Translations under genes and position numbers: made by a program
Part shown: positions 39,172-50,962 of the stretch, one piece after another
How the letters are laid out: each line of letters starts with the position of its first letter
Position numbering within the stretch: the stretch's first letter is position 1
DNA from: Torreya grandis
Taxonomy: Eukaryota; Streptophyta; Pinopsida; Cupressales; Taxaceae
Direction of reading: 5' to 3'
Length of the DNA: 64,000 nucleotides
Assembly (NCBI GenBank): GCA_037957365.1
Contig: JARHVA010000122.1
Coordinates: 4,198,501-4,262,500, forward strand
The notes under the pieces: model-generated
Told to the model about the DNA's origin: nothing
Databases searched by the model: none
Seen by the model: the letters and a program-made list of their open reading frames with translations, nothing else

Positions 39172-42155
39172 TGTAAGCATAATAAATGAGAGGGGAGGTG
39201 AATAATTATTTAAATTTTTTTATTCAATTATCCTTTAACATTCCTTTAACCATGAAAGCAATATAGTGATATAGCAATGCATAAAGAATCATTCATATAA
39301 GCATAACCAAGAAAACACATATACGAGTGGGAAAACCTCAAGGGGAAGAGAACCCATTGTGATATATATAATTGGAGTATAGTCCTATAAAAAAATACCA
39401 AAATCTATTGATCAACAACTCAACTTAGATCACCAACCCCAATAAATTCAAGAACCCACTTGACTAGGCTTTAACAAGCACCTACTTACTAGGAAATGAT
39501 AACTCCTTAAGTGTCTCAGTACCAACTAAACCACCTCATGAATTTTGATCACCACATATATGATATAATATTATGGTATCATTTTAATGCCTAATTATAC
39601 TTAACCATGTAATATTTGATTCACTTATGTTGTATATTCACAAATATGCCTAAACTACCATTTATATATACTAGACAAATGGTCACACACCACTTGGTCA
39701 ACCTCACACATTAAAAATCTTAGTTAGGCCATAAAATATATCTTATAACATCTTATGAACATTATTAAAATATTATTTGAACCCTTTTTGGTCTGAAACA
39801 ACTCAATTAGGCCTCATTTCTCTTTTAGGTCTCATGTAGACCTAATTGCATTAAGTCTAACCTCTTCATGCCAAAACTTGATTTTTTTGAGCCTAGATGA
39901 CTCTTTCCAACAATTAAAAACCATTAAAACACTTATTAAATGAAATATAGTAACCTCCTTCATTCTAGATTATACTTTTATCTTTTATTTATACCATGAA
40001 ATCTCTTTCAGGACAAATTTCCTTATTAAGCCTGCATACCTCAAATGTTTATCTTGAAAAAATGAAGCTTAAACACCATTAAGCTATTGAAATATGACAA
40101 ATGAAACATTTATATAAGTTATCCATGACCTTAGGGTCATAACCAAATTATTCGAACACTTTCACTTGGGAGGTAAAGTCTCAAGAACATCTCTACAACT
40201 CACTTAGAAATGCCAATTCACCTCAAAAACCAATCATGATGAATTAGACATATAACACCTTTATAGAAACTATTCATGACTCTTGATACATTTAAATTAT
40301 CCTATGAGATCTCTAAAAAATATTTAGATAAAAAAATTTATATGGTCTAATGTGTTAGGATAAAATAAAACATAGATTTATCCCCAAATCACATATAAGA
40401 GAAACTATGAAACAAATCAATCAAACATAAAAAAAATAATCATAAACATACACAAAATAGGAGACACTAGATTTAACATGGTTCATCCAAGATGGGCTAA
40501 ATCCACCAAATTTGTCTAGTATATTATTTCTAGCAATACAAGGGAGAAATAAATACTATAATAAAACTTGTTACACCTCTCTACCTTCTTTGCCTCCTCT
40601 CTATGTACAATAATATTCTCTTACCTCTCAACCATATCTCAATTCACTTTTAGGGTGGAAAAACACATAAACATAACCTCTACCATTAGATATAGAAACC
40701 TATAATCAATGGCCCAAATTGATTATGAAATTACAACCCCTATCACCATCATGGATACAAATAATGGGATGTAAAACCTAGCTAAAAAAACATCAGCATT
40801 TTAACCTCTAATATTGGAAGACAATCAAGCTCCACACCCAACATAATGCCAAATATTAGTCTTTCCAACTAATTTATTGACCCTATGTTTCATAGTCCTA
40901 TCTGAATCAGACATGCCATTTTATGAGAACCTTTTTCACTACATACACTGACCACCAAAGATTCTCAAAGCATGATCATTACTTACAAGTCATAGATAAA
41001 TCCTCCATATACTTTTTTCCACCAATATATCATGCACAGACCTTCAAATCTCTATTTTCATCTTGCCTAGGTTTTACATTATTCTCACCATTAGGTCTCT
41101 CTTTGAATGGCTAACTTGGATGACCAAATTAAAACACTTAAAGGCTATAACTTATCCATAAATCATCATGGACATGTAAAATGAGTCTCTATCTTCTTCT
41201 ACCATCCATTTTATTTTCTTGACTAATACAACTTTTGAGAGCTATAATAACTTATTGATAAATAAGCTTGTATCTATGTTTTCTCTCTCATATAGCTAAT
41301 CATCACCACCTAGAGGTACCTGAGAGAGTTAGATACATGATATAATAGCTTTTCTATTCATTTTAATACATTTTAAGATAATTTTAATAATATTTTTCAT
41401 ATCAGGTCTTTATTAGGGTTTTAGGGAGGTTTAACACAATTTTTAGTATTAACGATTATTCATAAAGGAATACCCCTTGAATCCAAAACTAATGCCTAGA
41501 GATATTAGCTACGACCATTACCCATCTCTCCTTAATGGATTAGATTCCCATATAGAGGTTACACATGCCAATGATCATGTGAAAGTTCTTCTCACATCTT
41601 GAGACATCATTCTATGAACTTAAGAAGGCCTAAAACACTTATTCATCAAATTTCCTTCAAAACATGACCTCAAGCTTTGTGATCATGCCTAAAAAAACTT
41701 ATCTCACCTCTTTCCATGATAAAAAATTAATACTTTCCTTGAAATATTATCTTCATACTTCATTAGGCAAGGCATGGTCTAAAAGTGTTTTAGGTGCATA
41801 CCTAGATTGCAAGTCCTAACACTATAGGCTCACCCTTAAACTATTATGAATGATTTTGTACCCTTTTTTCAAGATAAAATAGTGATAAAAACCTCCACAT
41901 GCCTATTTTCATTCATTTTTCATGCACATACATCTTCATGTCATGACTAGGCTTCTTATGCACTTTATCATCAGTGATATGTACCTTCATGCAACCATAA
42001 GGCATTAATTGCCTTAAAATTCTCTCTTTCTCTTTCTATCATAACAATACTCTCTCAATATGCCTTATCACATTACACACTACCAACTAAGATTTGTCAC
42101 CTTTAACATCAACCTTATCAAGATTCACCCTTGACATCAATGACAATAATAAATA
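39172..42155 (-). repeat. 5' LTR of the Sirevirus (interrupted by a solo LTR)
   Basis: Colinear with 31276-33703 from TGTAAGCAT to about 42155. It is about 500 bp longer because of the nested solo LTR at 40353-40843. It carries the same GGGGAGGTGAAT block near the inner edge and the same GACATCAATGA block near the outer edge. Confidence 0.87.
40348..40848. mobile_element. Solo LTR with TAATG target-site duplication
   Basis: 40353-40843 begins TGTTAGGATA and ends ACACCCAACA, the canonical TG...CA of an LTR. It is flanked on both sides by the exact 5-bp direct repeat TAATG (40348-40352 and 40844-40848). The 491-bp segment is absent from the other Sirevirus LTR at the matching place (near 32390). 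An internal block TTTAACATGGTTCATCCAAG resembles the conserved box seen in LTRs of some plant Copia elements. No internal coding sequence is present, so it is a solo LTR left by recombination between two LTRs. The family is not identified. Confidence 0.92.
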
Positions 42156-43800
42156 AAATTAATGTGGGATGAGAAATAAATATGATAATAAACATTAAAA
42201 ATACATCAAGGAGTGAGTCTTGAAAGCTAAAATTAGAATGTAGAAAAATGGTGATATAAACACCACCCTTGGAAACAAACTTCCCTTCCATAATATAAAA
42301 CCTTACCTAATTTATTGTCTAACTACCCTCTTAGGATGGAACCGCCATAGTAGTTTACACAACCTCCATTATGAACTCGTAATCAATGGGGTGGTTTTGT
42401 AACCCCACAGGGCACTTTTGTCACCTAATAGGGTAGTTTTATCATAATGATTTTTTTTTAAAACTAGACTGAGGGGAGATACAAGGGGCCAATAAAAGTG
42501 GGTTTCGATGGACCTAAACGAGAGAGGGAATAAAAATGGGAGAGGGTTTTATAGAGTTCCCATTTGATCATTCGTAGAAAGTCACTGCATCATCATTAGA
42601 CCTATCATGTAGATAATATTGCATTGTCTAAAAATTGGATGCAAACATATTTCCCCATCAAGATGATACCTTGTCATATATTGATGAGGGTGTAGTCCTG
42701 AGTAGTGGCATATGGAAGGGAAATAATAAGTTATTAATACTTACCTTGCTTTGGTGGCATAGTGGACCCAGTTGAGACTCTGTAAACTAACAAATAAAAG
42801 ATGATAATAAATTGTAATGTGATGAGAAAGTGGGAAATAGACTATATAATAAAATTATGGATGATAATATGTACCATATGTGTGGGAAAGATAATACTAC
42901 CTAAACTATCCCTTCAGGGGACTACATTTAGTGCCAAGTGGTCAAGAACCTATAAAACCATAAAACATGCTATGAAAGATAAAAAGTTGTTAAAACATAA
43001 TTTTTGAAACTTGATTTATAGAATTCAAAAAGAGTATAATTTTTAAATTAAAAATATACACAAAATGTGAAAATGTTCCAAAATTGGAAAATTTTAAAAC
43101 TTAAACGACTAATTTCAGGCCCAATATACTCAAAAACTTGCCAAAAACTTATTCATTTGTGCCAATCATTTGTGATATTTCTTGAGCTCTTGATTGATTG
43201 TGACCATTTAGAGAAAGAAATTAATTAATTGGAAGTTTATAATGAGAGGATGGAAAATATACTAGTGGGAGGAGCTATAGGGTAGGATCAATAATTTTTT
43301 CCCCTTTTCCCATTACCCCATTTTTTAATATTTGTGATCAAATCTTAATATAAATTAAACTAATTTAAGAATTTATAGTTTTAAAATGTTTATTTGGGAA
43401 GAATATATTAGTATAATGTAATAACATTGTAATTTTTGGTATATTTTTGGACTTTTCTATATTTTTATATGGTATATAACTAGTAGATGAAACTATTGCT
43501 TAGGGAAGGAACCACTGGTCTTTGTAGGTCAATAGTTATGTAATTGCCATGATCATTATATAAGCACCATATATACAAGAATAAGTTAATTGAAATCAAG
43601 GGTAGTCATGAAATCACTTAGGGAGGTTATGTAACTACTTATTGTCATTTTGTAATCACCACCTTTAAACATGGTAGTTCCATTTACTGAATTGGGCATT
43701 GTAATTTGAAATTTCTTCTTATTTTGATAGACAAAGTTGGGCCTTGGTCTAAATTAAGGCCTTTATTTATTTAATTGAACTTACATGCATTGGATAAAAT
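42156..43800. other. No gene recognised
   Basis: AT-rich sequence between the Sirevirus and the coding-like remnant at 43.8 kb. Short plus-strand ORFs (42801-43007) have no family resemblance. Confidence 0.5.
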
Positions 43801-43814
43801 ACTAGGAGAAAAAA

Positions 43815-45002
43815 ATGGCTTCCATGAGTCTTGGCACTTTTGATAGTGGATGAGTTAGTTGTCTTAGATTAAGTTGGGATTTTGTGAATTACACAGGTGG
43901 GGATCATTCTGATAGTGAGTTAATTTATAACATTTTAACCTCTTGGGACCCTAAGAAAAATATGTTTGTGTTCCCTCAGGACCCAAGAAAGTGGATGATC
44001 ACTCTCATTAATTTCTATGAGATCATTGTCCTTCCCAAAACTAATTGATTGGTATTTATCTTAGTTGTCAAGAGTAGCCATGAGGCCCATAATCAAGAAG
44101 AGTATTTTAGAGATGTTAATGTACCTAATACAAGTATGAAGTGTGGTTCAAGGATTTATTATTTTTATAGATAAATGATCCCTAACCTATATAATAACAT
44201 CTTTGGTATCCTTGTCTCCCAACTAGTGGGAGACAAGGGTACCAATAGGTTGTTATTTATATACTATATATTGAGGAGAGGGAATCAAAATACTATTGGA
44301 GATAAGAGATACTAAATAAGACTTACAAGGACATATACCATGTGAATCCTCTAGGGATCATATAGATTTTCCACCTAAACATTTTCATAATATGGATATA
44401 TGAGTGCATTATCCCTTATCATAATGGAGTTTTGGTTGGAGCACTCTGGGACATTATGGCCACTACATGGATGGACATGGAACCATTTTATGATTTTCCA
44501 TGAATAGTGGTTAATTTGATAAAAAATTACTTTATTACCTTACTCTAAAAATACATAGTTAGATAGTGGGACCATGAGGGGGTTGTATTGGATTAATTGT
44601 TAGATCCACTTAGCTTTGAGATAGTCTCTCAAATATTGAGGTACACATATAGGGTTCCATAGTAGTTTGGCATGCCCTACATGGGTAATATCCATGTAAT
44701 TTTGATAATTTACATAGGAATACATGAATTAAGAGCTATAATATTTGGATGATTTGCATGGAACCATCTTTTTAAATGTGTTCCCCTCACTCAACTAGTT
44801 CAATAGAGAGTGGCACAAGGATCTCCCCCATAGCCAACTAGAAGAGGAGAAGGACAGGGTAAAATAGATCAATGAAAAATGGACCAAACACCACCATAGT
44901 AAGGACCTACTTAAGAGGACCATACATAACAAAAAAAATCTAGGCATTGAAGATGGTGAGGCTCCAAATTACATAGTGTTAGAAGAGGATTTAGATATTA
45001 GA
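43815..45002 (+). pseudogene. Coding-like remnant interrupted by the chromovirus (left part)
   Basis: The plus strand opens at 43815 (MASMSLGTFDSG) and, through stops, gives SELIYNILTSWDPKKNMFVF and WMITLINFYEIIVLP. After a decayed middle it gives NREWHKDLPHSQLEEEKDRV and EDGEAPNYIVLEEDLD, ending at 45000 exactly where the LTR starts. The amino acid composition looks like real protein (W-D-P...F...L-x-x-F-Y-E-I recalls N-terminal segments of plant mobile-domain-like transposon proteins), but I do not recognise a family with confidence. The acidic end appears to continue after the element at 52267. Confidence 0.4.
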
Positions 45003-46291
45003 TGTAGGGGCATCACTCTTAGCATGAGTTTTATCATAAATTTTAGTTTGTTTGCATTTTTTTTAGTTTAGTGATGTTTTGGAGGGATTTTAAATGACTC
45101 AATAATCATTATGTTTCAATTTTATAGCTTAGAATAGCTTATAGGTAGTTTGAATTTCAAATTTCATGTTTTCCTACCAAAACATGCTATTCAAATATTT
45201 GAATAATTGGCTTGTATTTGGAGTCACAAGGATAAATTAATTATTGGTTTAAGGTTGTGAATATGTTTTTAAAAACCCTATAGATCCCTTGAATTCATGT
45301 AAAGGGCCTAAGGCTTCATATGTGTAGAAATAAAACTTTGGTCTATTGTCATATTTCAAAATCCACCTTGTGACCATTGGAATGGTCCCTCAAGGTGGTT
45401 ACAACAATTATAAAATATATAATTTTAGAATAGGATACTATTGTTTCATGTTTGAAGGAGGGAAAATTAGAATTAATAAAGAAAATTACCCCTTTTTGAA
45501 GATTTATTTGCACAAACCCATGTTCCTATGATATTTACATTGCTTGTAGACTATGTGTTTCATGTTTGATGAATAAATGATATTGGAAACATATTTAAAT
45601 AATTAATAAATGTTGTGGTAAGTTATAATATTGTTTATAAATGTTTATTGAATATTTTTTTTGCTTGTAATTCTATTTGGTTGTTTCAAATTGAATACAA
45701 ACCTATAGAATCTTATCAAACCCTGCATAGTCAAGAGAAATCAAATTAGAAAAGTGAAGAAGAGAAAGGAAAGTGAAAAAAAATGATTGTAAAGTGTGTA
45801 AGGGATTAATACAAATATAATCATTCTTTTATAGTTCAATAAAAGTCATTTAAATGTTCCCAAATGAATTGTTTGTGCTCTTAGGTCTTGATAGGGGAGT
45901 AAAAGCCTTAAACTAGGGTTTAGGTGATTATAAGAGTTGAAACCATCAAAATATGCCAAAATTTGGTAGTTTTGTGTTATTTTAGGTTATTTAAGTTAAT
46001 AACATAGTTTAATATTGGTATGGACTAATAGTGATTGTGTTTTTTTTAGGCTCAAATAAGCCTAATTAGGGATAGAAAAGGAATCTATACTCAAAGTATG
46101 GTTAGTAAAATTTACACATAGGTGTATCTCAATAGAGTTTATCCATAAATACATTTCTATTCTCTTAATTCATTGTAATTTTTTAGTACAAGCCAAAAAT
46201 CAAGAAAAAAGGCTATTAGGAAGGTTTAAAGGCCTAGGGAAGTGTGTGAAGAAAGAAAAGTTGACTCTTAACCCAAGGTTACTCTACATCA
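45003..46291 (+). repeat. 5' LTR of the plus-strand chromovirus
   Basis: Begins TGTAGGGGCATCACTCTTAG and ends near CTACATCA, just before the primer-binding site. It is colinear with 50963-52266, sharing AGTTTGAATTTCAAATTTCATG-type blocks, GGGCCTAAGGCTTCATATGT and CTTAACCCAAGGTT. Confidence 0.92.
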
Positions 46292-46294
46292 TTT

Positions 46295-46306
46295 TAGTAT
46301 TAGAGC
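46295..46306 (+). other. Primer-binding site (initiator-Met tRNA, degenerate)
   Basis: TAGTATTAGAGC against the classical TGGTATCAGAGC, three bases after the 5' LTR end. Confidence 0.82.
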
Positions 46307-46402
46307 CAACAAAATATAGATGGAGAAAGTGGGAGAGATGATATTATTTATAAGAGAGAGAAGCAATTTCTTGTTTGATAGATTGTTTGAGAAAGGGTTA
46401 AG

Positions 46403-47460
46403 ATGCCACCAAGAAGGAATACAGTAGGTAAGAGGGAAAACAAATTACAAATGGGAGATGTTATCTTATAAGCACTAAGGAAAATTAGGGTTAATTTTGA
46501 TTTTAGGATCAAATTAGTGGAGGATATCTAGAAAAGAGGAGTGGTCACAAGTGATTTGAGTGACCAAGAGGAAGATGAACCCCATGCACCATAATTGGAA
46601 GATGAAGGATAGACTGAGGAGTAGAAGTTTGAGAGACTATTGAAAGTGATGAAAGGGTAGGTATCTAAGCCCAAATTATATCTCCCAATATATGTAAGTA
46701 TCCTCAATGGGGAAAAACTCTTTGATCAGATAGGGGAGTTAGATAAATACTTTGATTTTGAAGAGATTTTAGAAGAGCAATAGGTGGAGTTTGCTAGAAC
46801 TAAGTTGAAAGGCCATGAATCCCTATAGTGGGATTATATCCAATATGAGAGAAGGAAGAAAGGGAAGGTAAAGATCAGGTCTTATAAAATGATGGTGGTA
46901 AATTTTAAGAGTAAATTTTTGCATAGTGACTACATCACTAATTTTTATAGGAGGCTCCAAAATTTGAAGTAAAAAGAGATAGGGGTGAGAGAGTACATTG
47001 AATATTTATAAAAATTGAGCACCAGACAAGTCATACAGAGGATGATAATGAAAAATTGGAAGGGTATCTTAATGGCTTGAGGTATAACCTATAGGATGAG
47101 TTGAGTTTATCTAGTCCTAAAACTCTTGAAGAATGCTACCAGTTAGTATTGAAAGCTGGAGACAAACTGAATAAAAAGCAAAACCAAAAAAATGGATGAA
47201 GGGTTATAATTTTTAGAGGTATAATAAAATAAGGGGTAGAGGATACTCATAAAAAATAAATTAAGGAGAGTTTATTAATTCACAAGAGTAACCCTATAGT
47301 TCAAGAGGTGGTTTTACAGGTAGGAGATCTTACAATAGAGGTGGTTATGCATCAAGGGGTAGACTATTAGGTGGATTTGTAGGAAGATGTTTCAAGTTTA
47401 ATAAGTTTTTTAGCCATAAATTTGGGAGTTATTAGAGGATTAGCTAGTAGGAAGACCAAT
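46403..47460 (+). pseudogene. Chromovirus gag remnant
   Basis: Starts at ATG 46403 (MPPRRN), the first start after the primer site. The capsid domain reads LNGEKLFDQIGELDKYFDFE, then WDYIQYERRKKGKVKIRSYK and FKSKFLHSDYITNFYRRLQN with EYIEYL-stop-KLSTRQV, typical of chromovirus retrotrans_gag. A zinc-knuckle relic begins at 47388 (CFKFNKFFSHKFGSY), where the second Cys is Phe and the third is Tyr. TAG stops stand at 46781 and 46826, where Gln or Trp would be expected. Capsid/nucleocapsid function is lost. Confidence 0.87.
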
Positions 47461-47629
47461 AATTGAAGGGAAAAACTAGATTGCATAAGGAGTTGAGGAA
47501 GAGAGTGTTTGCTCTCCATCACTTATGGAAGAGCCTAAAGTTGGAGAATCATTAATCATGAGGAGGATGTTGATCAAGCCACCTAAAGAGAAGGATCCAC
47601 CATAAAGGATGACTCTTTTTAAGGATTTA

Positions 47630-47990
47630 TTACAAACTCCAAGGTAAGTGTTTAAAAATGGTCATAGATTTAGGAAACATAGATAATATAATTTTAGTGG
47701 AAATGGTTAATAAGATTAAATATAAGAAACTACCTCACCCCACACCATACATGGTCGAATAACAGTTAGGAAGTCTTAGTAAGTGAGAAAATTTGGTTAG
47801 ATTTCCAAGTTTTAAGGTATAAGGATAAGGTAATTTTTGATGTCATCCCAATGGATGTTTATCATGTGCTTCTTAGGAGGCCTTGGCACTATGATAGGAA
47901 AACCACTAATGATGGAAGAAGGAAAATATACACCTTGGTAAAATATGGATTTAGTCATACCTTACTTCCCATGAAGGATGAGGAGAGTGA
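47630..47990 (+). pseudogene. Chromovirus protease remnant
   Basis: At 47658 the plus strand reads MVIDLGNIDNIILVEMVNKI, corresponding to the family's I-D-S-G-S-T-D-N-L-V active site with D-S-G changed to D-L-G. After a frame change come PMDVYHVLLRRPWHYDRK-like sequence around 47850-47900 and a YTLVKYGFSHTLLPMKDE segment ending near 47985. This is the expected protease end of chromoviruses. Confidence 0.85.
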
Positions 47991-48149
47991 TCAATAAGTT
48001 GGCTTACATGTGATGTTGGTAAGTGGTAAGGAATGTTTGAATGCCATAAATGAAGATGAATTAGGCTTTGATTTGTTAGTCAAGATCAAGATTGTTATGA
48101 CATCCATAAAGATTAATTATCTACCCTAAGAGATCCAATATATGTTTAA

Positions 48150-49047
48150 ATAATATAAAAATATAGTTGTTGATGAGCTTCCCAGCACACTACCACTTAT
48201 GAGGAACATAACACATGATATGGACTTTTTACCTAGAGAAAGTCTACTAAAAAGGTATACTATAATATGACCCCTCAAGAGAATGCTAAGATCAAAAAAC
48301 AAGTGAAAGAATTAATTTAAAAATGGATGATCAAAGAAAGCTTGAGACCTTGTATAGTGCCTATAGTTTTGGTGCTAAAGAGAGAAGGTGAGTGGAGGAT
48401 GTGTACTGATTCTAGGGCCATAAACAAGATCATAATAAGGTATAGATTTCCACTTCCTAGGATGGAAGATTTGACAGATTTTTTGAGTGGAGCAAGATAT
48501 TTTTTTAAGATTGATCTCAAGAGTTGGGATTACTAGATTAGAATCAAGCAAGTCGATGAGTGGAAGACTGATTTTAAGACAAATAAAAGTTTTATATGAG
48601 TGGCTGGTCATGACATTTGGTTTGACGAATGTGGAAAGTAATTTTATGAGGTTAATGAATAAAGTACTAAAATATTTCATAGGTAAGTTTTTAGTGGTGT
48701 ATTTAGATGACATACTAATATATAGCCATAGAAAGGAGGAGCATCTCCACCATTTGGAGTTGGTCATGAGGAGGCTGTAGGAAGAAAGGTTGTTGATCAA
48801 CCTCAAAAAGTGTGATTTCATGACATCAAAGATGATTTACCTTGTCTTTGTCATATCACAAGGCATGTTGAAGATGGATAAGAACAAGGTGAAGGCAATC
48901 ATGGAGTGGCCAACTCCTAGGAAAACAAGAGAGGTGAGAAGTTTTCATGGTATTGAAATATTTTATAGAAAGTTCATTAGGAATTTTAGTGGGATATGTG
49001 ATTATATCATAGATACCATCAAGGGAGATAAGAAACACTTTGTGTAG
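48150..49047 (+). pseudogene. Chromovirus reverse transcriptase remnant
   Basis: The N-terminal region near 48260 reads NMTPQENAKIKKQVKELI followed by TAA (48318). 48327-48536 encodes SLRPCIVPIVLVLKREGEWR, TDSRAINKIIIRYRFPLPRM and [11 protein letters not shown], ending at a TAG. After frame changes, 48590-48780 has [20 protein letters not shown] and [13 protein letters not shown], retaining the catalytic Y-x-D-D. 48790-49047 has INLKKCDF, VKAIMEWPTPRKTREVRSFH and FYRKFIRNFSGI, the thumb and connection. All family blocks are present in order. Confidence 0.95.
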
Positions 49048-49530
49048 AATGAGAAAGTAAAGAAGAGCTTCCAATAATTGAATCAAATAATCATGGAGCA
49101 ACTAATACTAACATTTCTTGACTTTAATAAGGTGTTTCAAATAGAATGTGATGCAATTGGAGTGGAAATAGGGATGTATTAATCCAAGAGGATAGAACTA
49201 TAGCCTATTTTAGTGAGAAGTTGAATGATGCCTAGAATAAGTACTCATCTTATGAATTAGAGTTCTATGCAATTATACAAGAATTGAATAAGTGGAGGCA
49301 TTATCTCACGCCAAAGTATTTCATTGTGTGCATGGATAATGATGCACTTTAGTTCATCTTTAATCAGCCCAAACTGAACCAAAGACATATGAAATGAGTG
49401 GAGTACATGCAAAATTTCACCTTCACCATCAAGCATAAGCAAGGGAAAAGTAACAAGGTTATAGCTACATAAAGTAAAATGGTCTTATTAATGTATGAGA
49501 TTTAGTTATAAAGTGTTGAGATTGAGTCAC
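49048..49530 (+). pseudogene. Chromovirus RNase H remnant
   Basis: Readable blocks are ILTFLDFNKVFQIECDAIGV (first catalytic Asp region), an AYFSEKLND segment near 49205, SSYELEFYAIIQELNKWRHY (catalytic Glu) near 49250-49300, VCMDNDAL with TAG (49350), and FTFTIKHKQGKSNKV. The block order and spacing match Gypsy RNase H. Frame changes occur near 49180 and 49400. Confidence 0.9.
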
Positions 49531-49539
49531 TCAAATACA

Positions 49540-50725
49540 TGAATGAGGATGATGAAGAATTTAAAGAAGCATACCATGCTTGCAAGTACCCAAACAAACT
49601 CAACAAAGAGACATGGTTGGATTTTGTTCTTTAAGATGGATTATTATTCAAAGGAGTAAAAATATGTGTGCCAAGAAGTTCCATAAGATGAAAAATGATC
49701 CAAGATAAGCATAATGGAATCATCGTAGGCCACTTTAGGCTTGATAAAATGTTATATTTGCTCACTAGGCACTACTGTTAGCCTAGAATGAAAGTAAAAG
49801 TAAGGAGGTGTGTGGAATGCTACAAAACTTATCAATTAGAAAAAGGTAAGAGTGATAATGTAGATTTGTATCAACCCCTAATAGTCCCAAACAGGCCTTT
49901 AGAATCCATAAATATGGACTTTATGATGGGATTTCTTAGGACACATAGGGGTTTGACTCAATTTATATAGTTATGGATAGATTATCTAAAATGGCACATT
50001 TCATTCCATGTAAAACTACTAATGATGCCACCCATGTGGAAAATTTGTTTTTAAAGGAGGTAGTGAGGCTTCATAGACTACCCATGAATATTATATATGA
50101 TAGAGACACCACGTTTCTTGGTTATTTCTAGAGAACATTGTAGAGGAAGCTACGCACAAACTTGAATTTCAATTCAGCTTACCACCCTTAGACAGATAGG
50201 TAAAATAAGGTGGTTAATAGAATCTTATGGAAACCATTGAGGTGCCTATATAAGAACAATCCCAAGTAGCGAGATCTTGTGTTACCTCACGTAGATTTTG
50301 CCTATAATGAATCTACCAAAAGGAGCATTGGTATGAGCCTGTTTCAAGTAATCTATACTATGTATCTTAAAGGAGTATTTGAGGTCAAAAACATCAAGCA
50401 TATGAATAAGAGGAGTGCTAAAGGTGAAGAGTTTGCAATGGAAATGATGTACATGAACAGATAAAGAAGCACCTAGAGTCTAGTGTTGAAAAATATAAGA
50501 AACATGCAGATGTGAGTAGAAAGGAGGTGAGTTTCCATATTGGAGACTTAATTTTGGTGCATCTCAGGTAGGAGAGATATCTAAAGGGTTAATGAAACAA
50601 TCCAAAGATGAATATTTTTCCTTACAAGATTCTCAAAAAAATTTCAAAAAATGCAGATAAATTGGAGTTGCCTAGTGAGGTAGGTATTTCACCTATATTA
50701 TATGTTTCAAACCTATACCCTTAAA
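49540..50725 (+). pseudogene. Chromovirus integrase remnant
   Basis: An HHCC zinc domain reads GHFRLDKMLYLLTRHYC, with RRCVECYKTYQLEKGK at 49788-49850. The catalytic core starts with PLESINMDFMMGF (first Asp), and the second Asp block lies at about 50098 ([11 protein letters not shown]). The H-P-Q-T-D block is near 50180. In the third block the expected catalytic Glu region reads VVNRIL. 50279-50464 continues with HVDFAYNESTKRSIGMSLFQ. The C-terminal barrel near 50640-50720 reads ISKNADKLELPSEVGISPIL with YVSNLYP. TAG or TAA stops stand at 49632, 49779 and 50129. Confidence 0.92.
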
Positions 50726-50932
50726 AATAAGGGGTAAAAGGAAGAAACATAGTAGAGGACACACCTAAAATAGGCCCATATTGTGAAACACAATTACTTA
50801 AGGCTAAGATAGAATATTTTGAGTGTATACTAGATAATTAGGTGATCAAAAGGAATAGAGATAAGTAGTACTGAACATGACATAAACAAACATGGGAGTA
50901 CTCTGGAAGCACTCATGGACAACAGTCCTTGA
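50726..50932 (+). pseudogene. Chromovirus C-terminal tail with a collapsed chromodomain
   Basis: After the integrase barrel, the linker IGPYCETQLLKAKIEYFECI and VIKRNRDK lead to where a chromodomain (about 40-50 residues) should start. Only about nine nucleotides later the sequence EHDINKHGSTLEALMDNSP begins, which matches the tail that normally follows the chromodomain, and it ends at TGA near 50930. The aromatic-cage core (L-V-K-W-K...D-x-T-W) is absent, so it was deleted here. Confidence 0.7.
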
Positions 50933-50962
50933 GTTATTTTTTCTCTTTCCCTAGGAGTATGA

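Larger units (their letters stand above)
31276..42155 (-). mobile_element. Sirevirus-type Copia retrotransposon, old and mutated
   Basis: All parts are in the expected order on the minus strand: 5' LTR (39172-42155), primer-binding site, gag with several zinc knuckles, protease, integrase, RT, RNase H, polypurine tract and 3' LTR (31276-33703). The long LTRs (2.4 kb without the nested insert), the gag knuckle organisation and the AAAGGGAGAGAT-TG polypurine/LTR junction are typical of the plant SIRE/Maximus lineage. Stops and frameshifts occur in every domain. I could not find a target-site duplication. Confidence 0.92.

Noticed and set aside
48375..48821. 148-codon minus-strand frame
   Set aside because: Antisense shadow of the chromovirus reverse transcriptase, whose plus-strand motifs (YLDD, FGLTN) are unambiguous.
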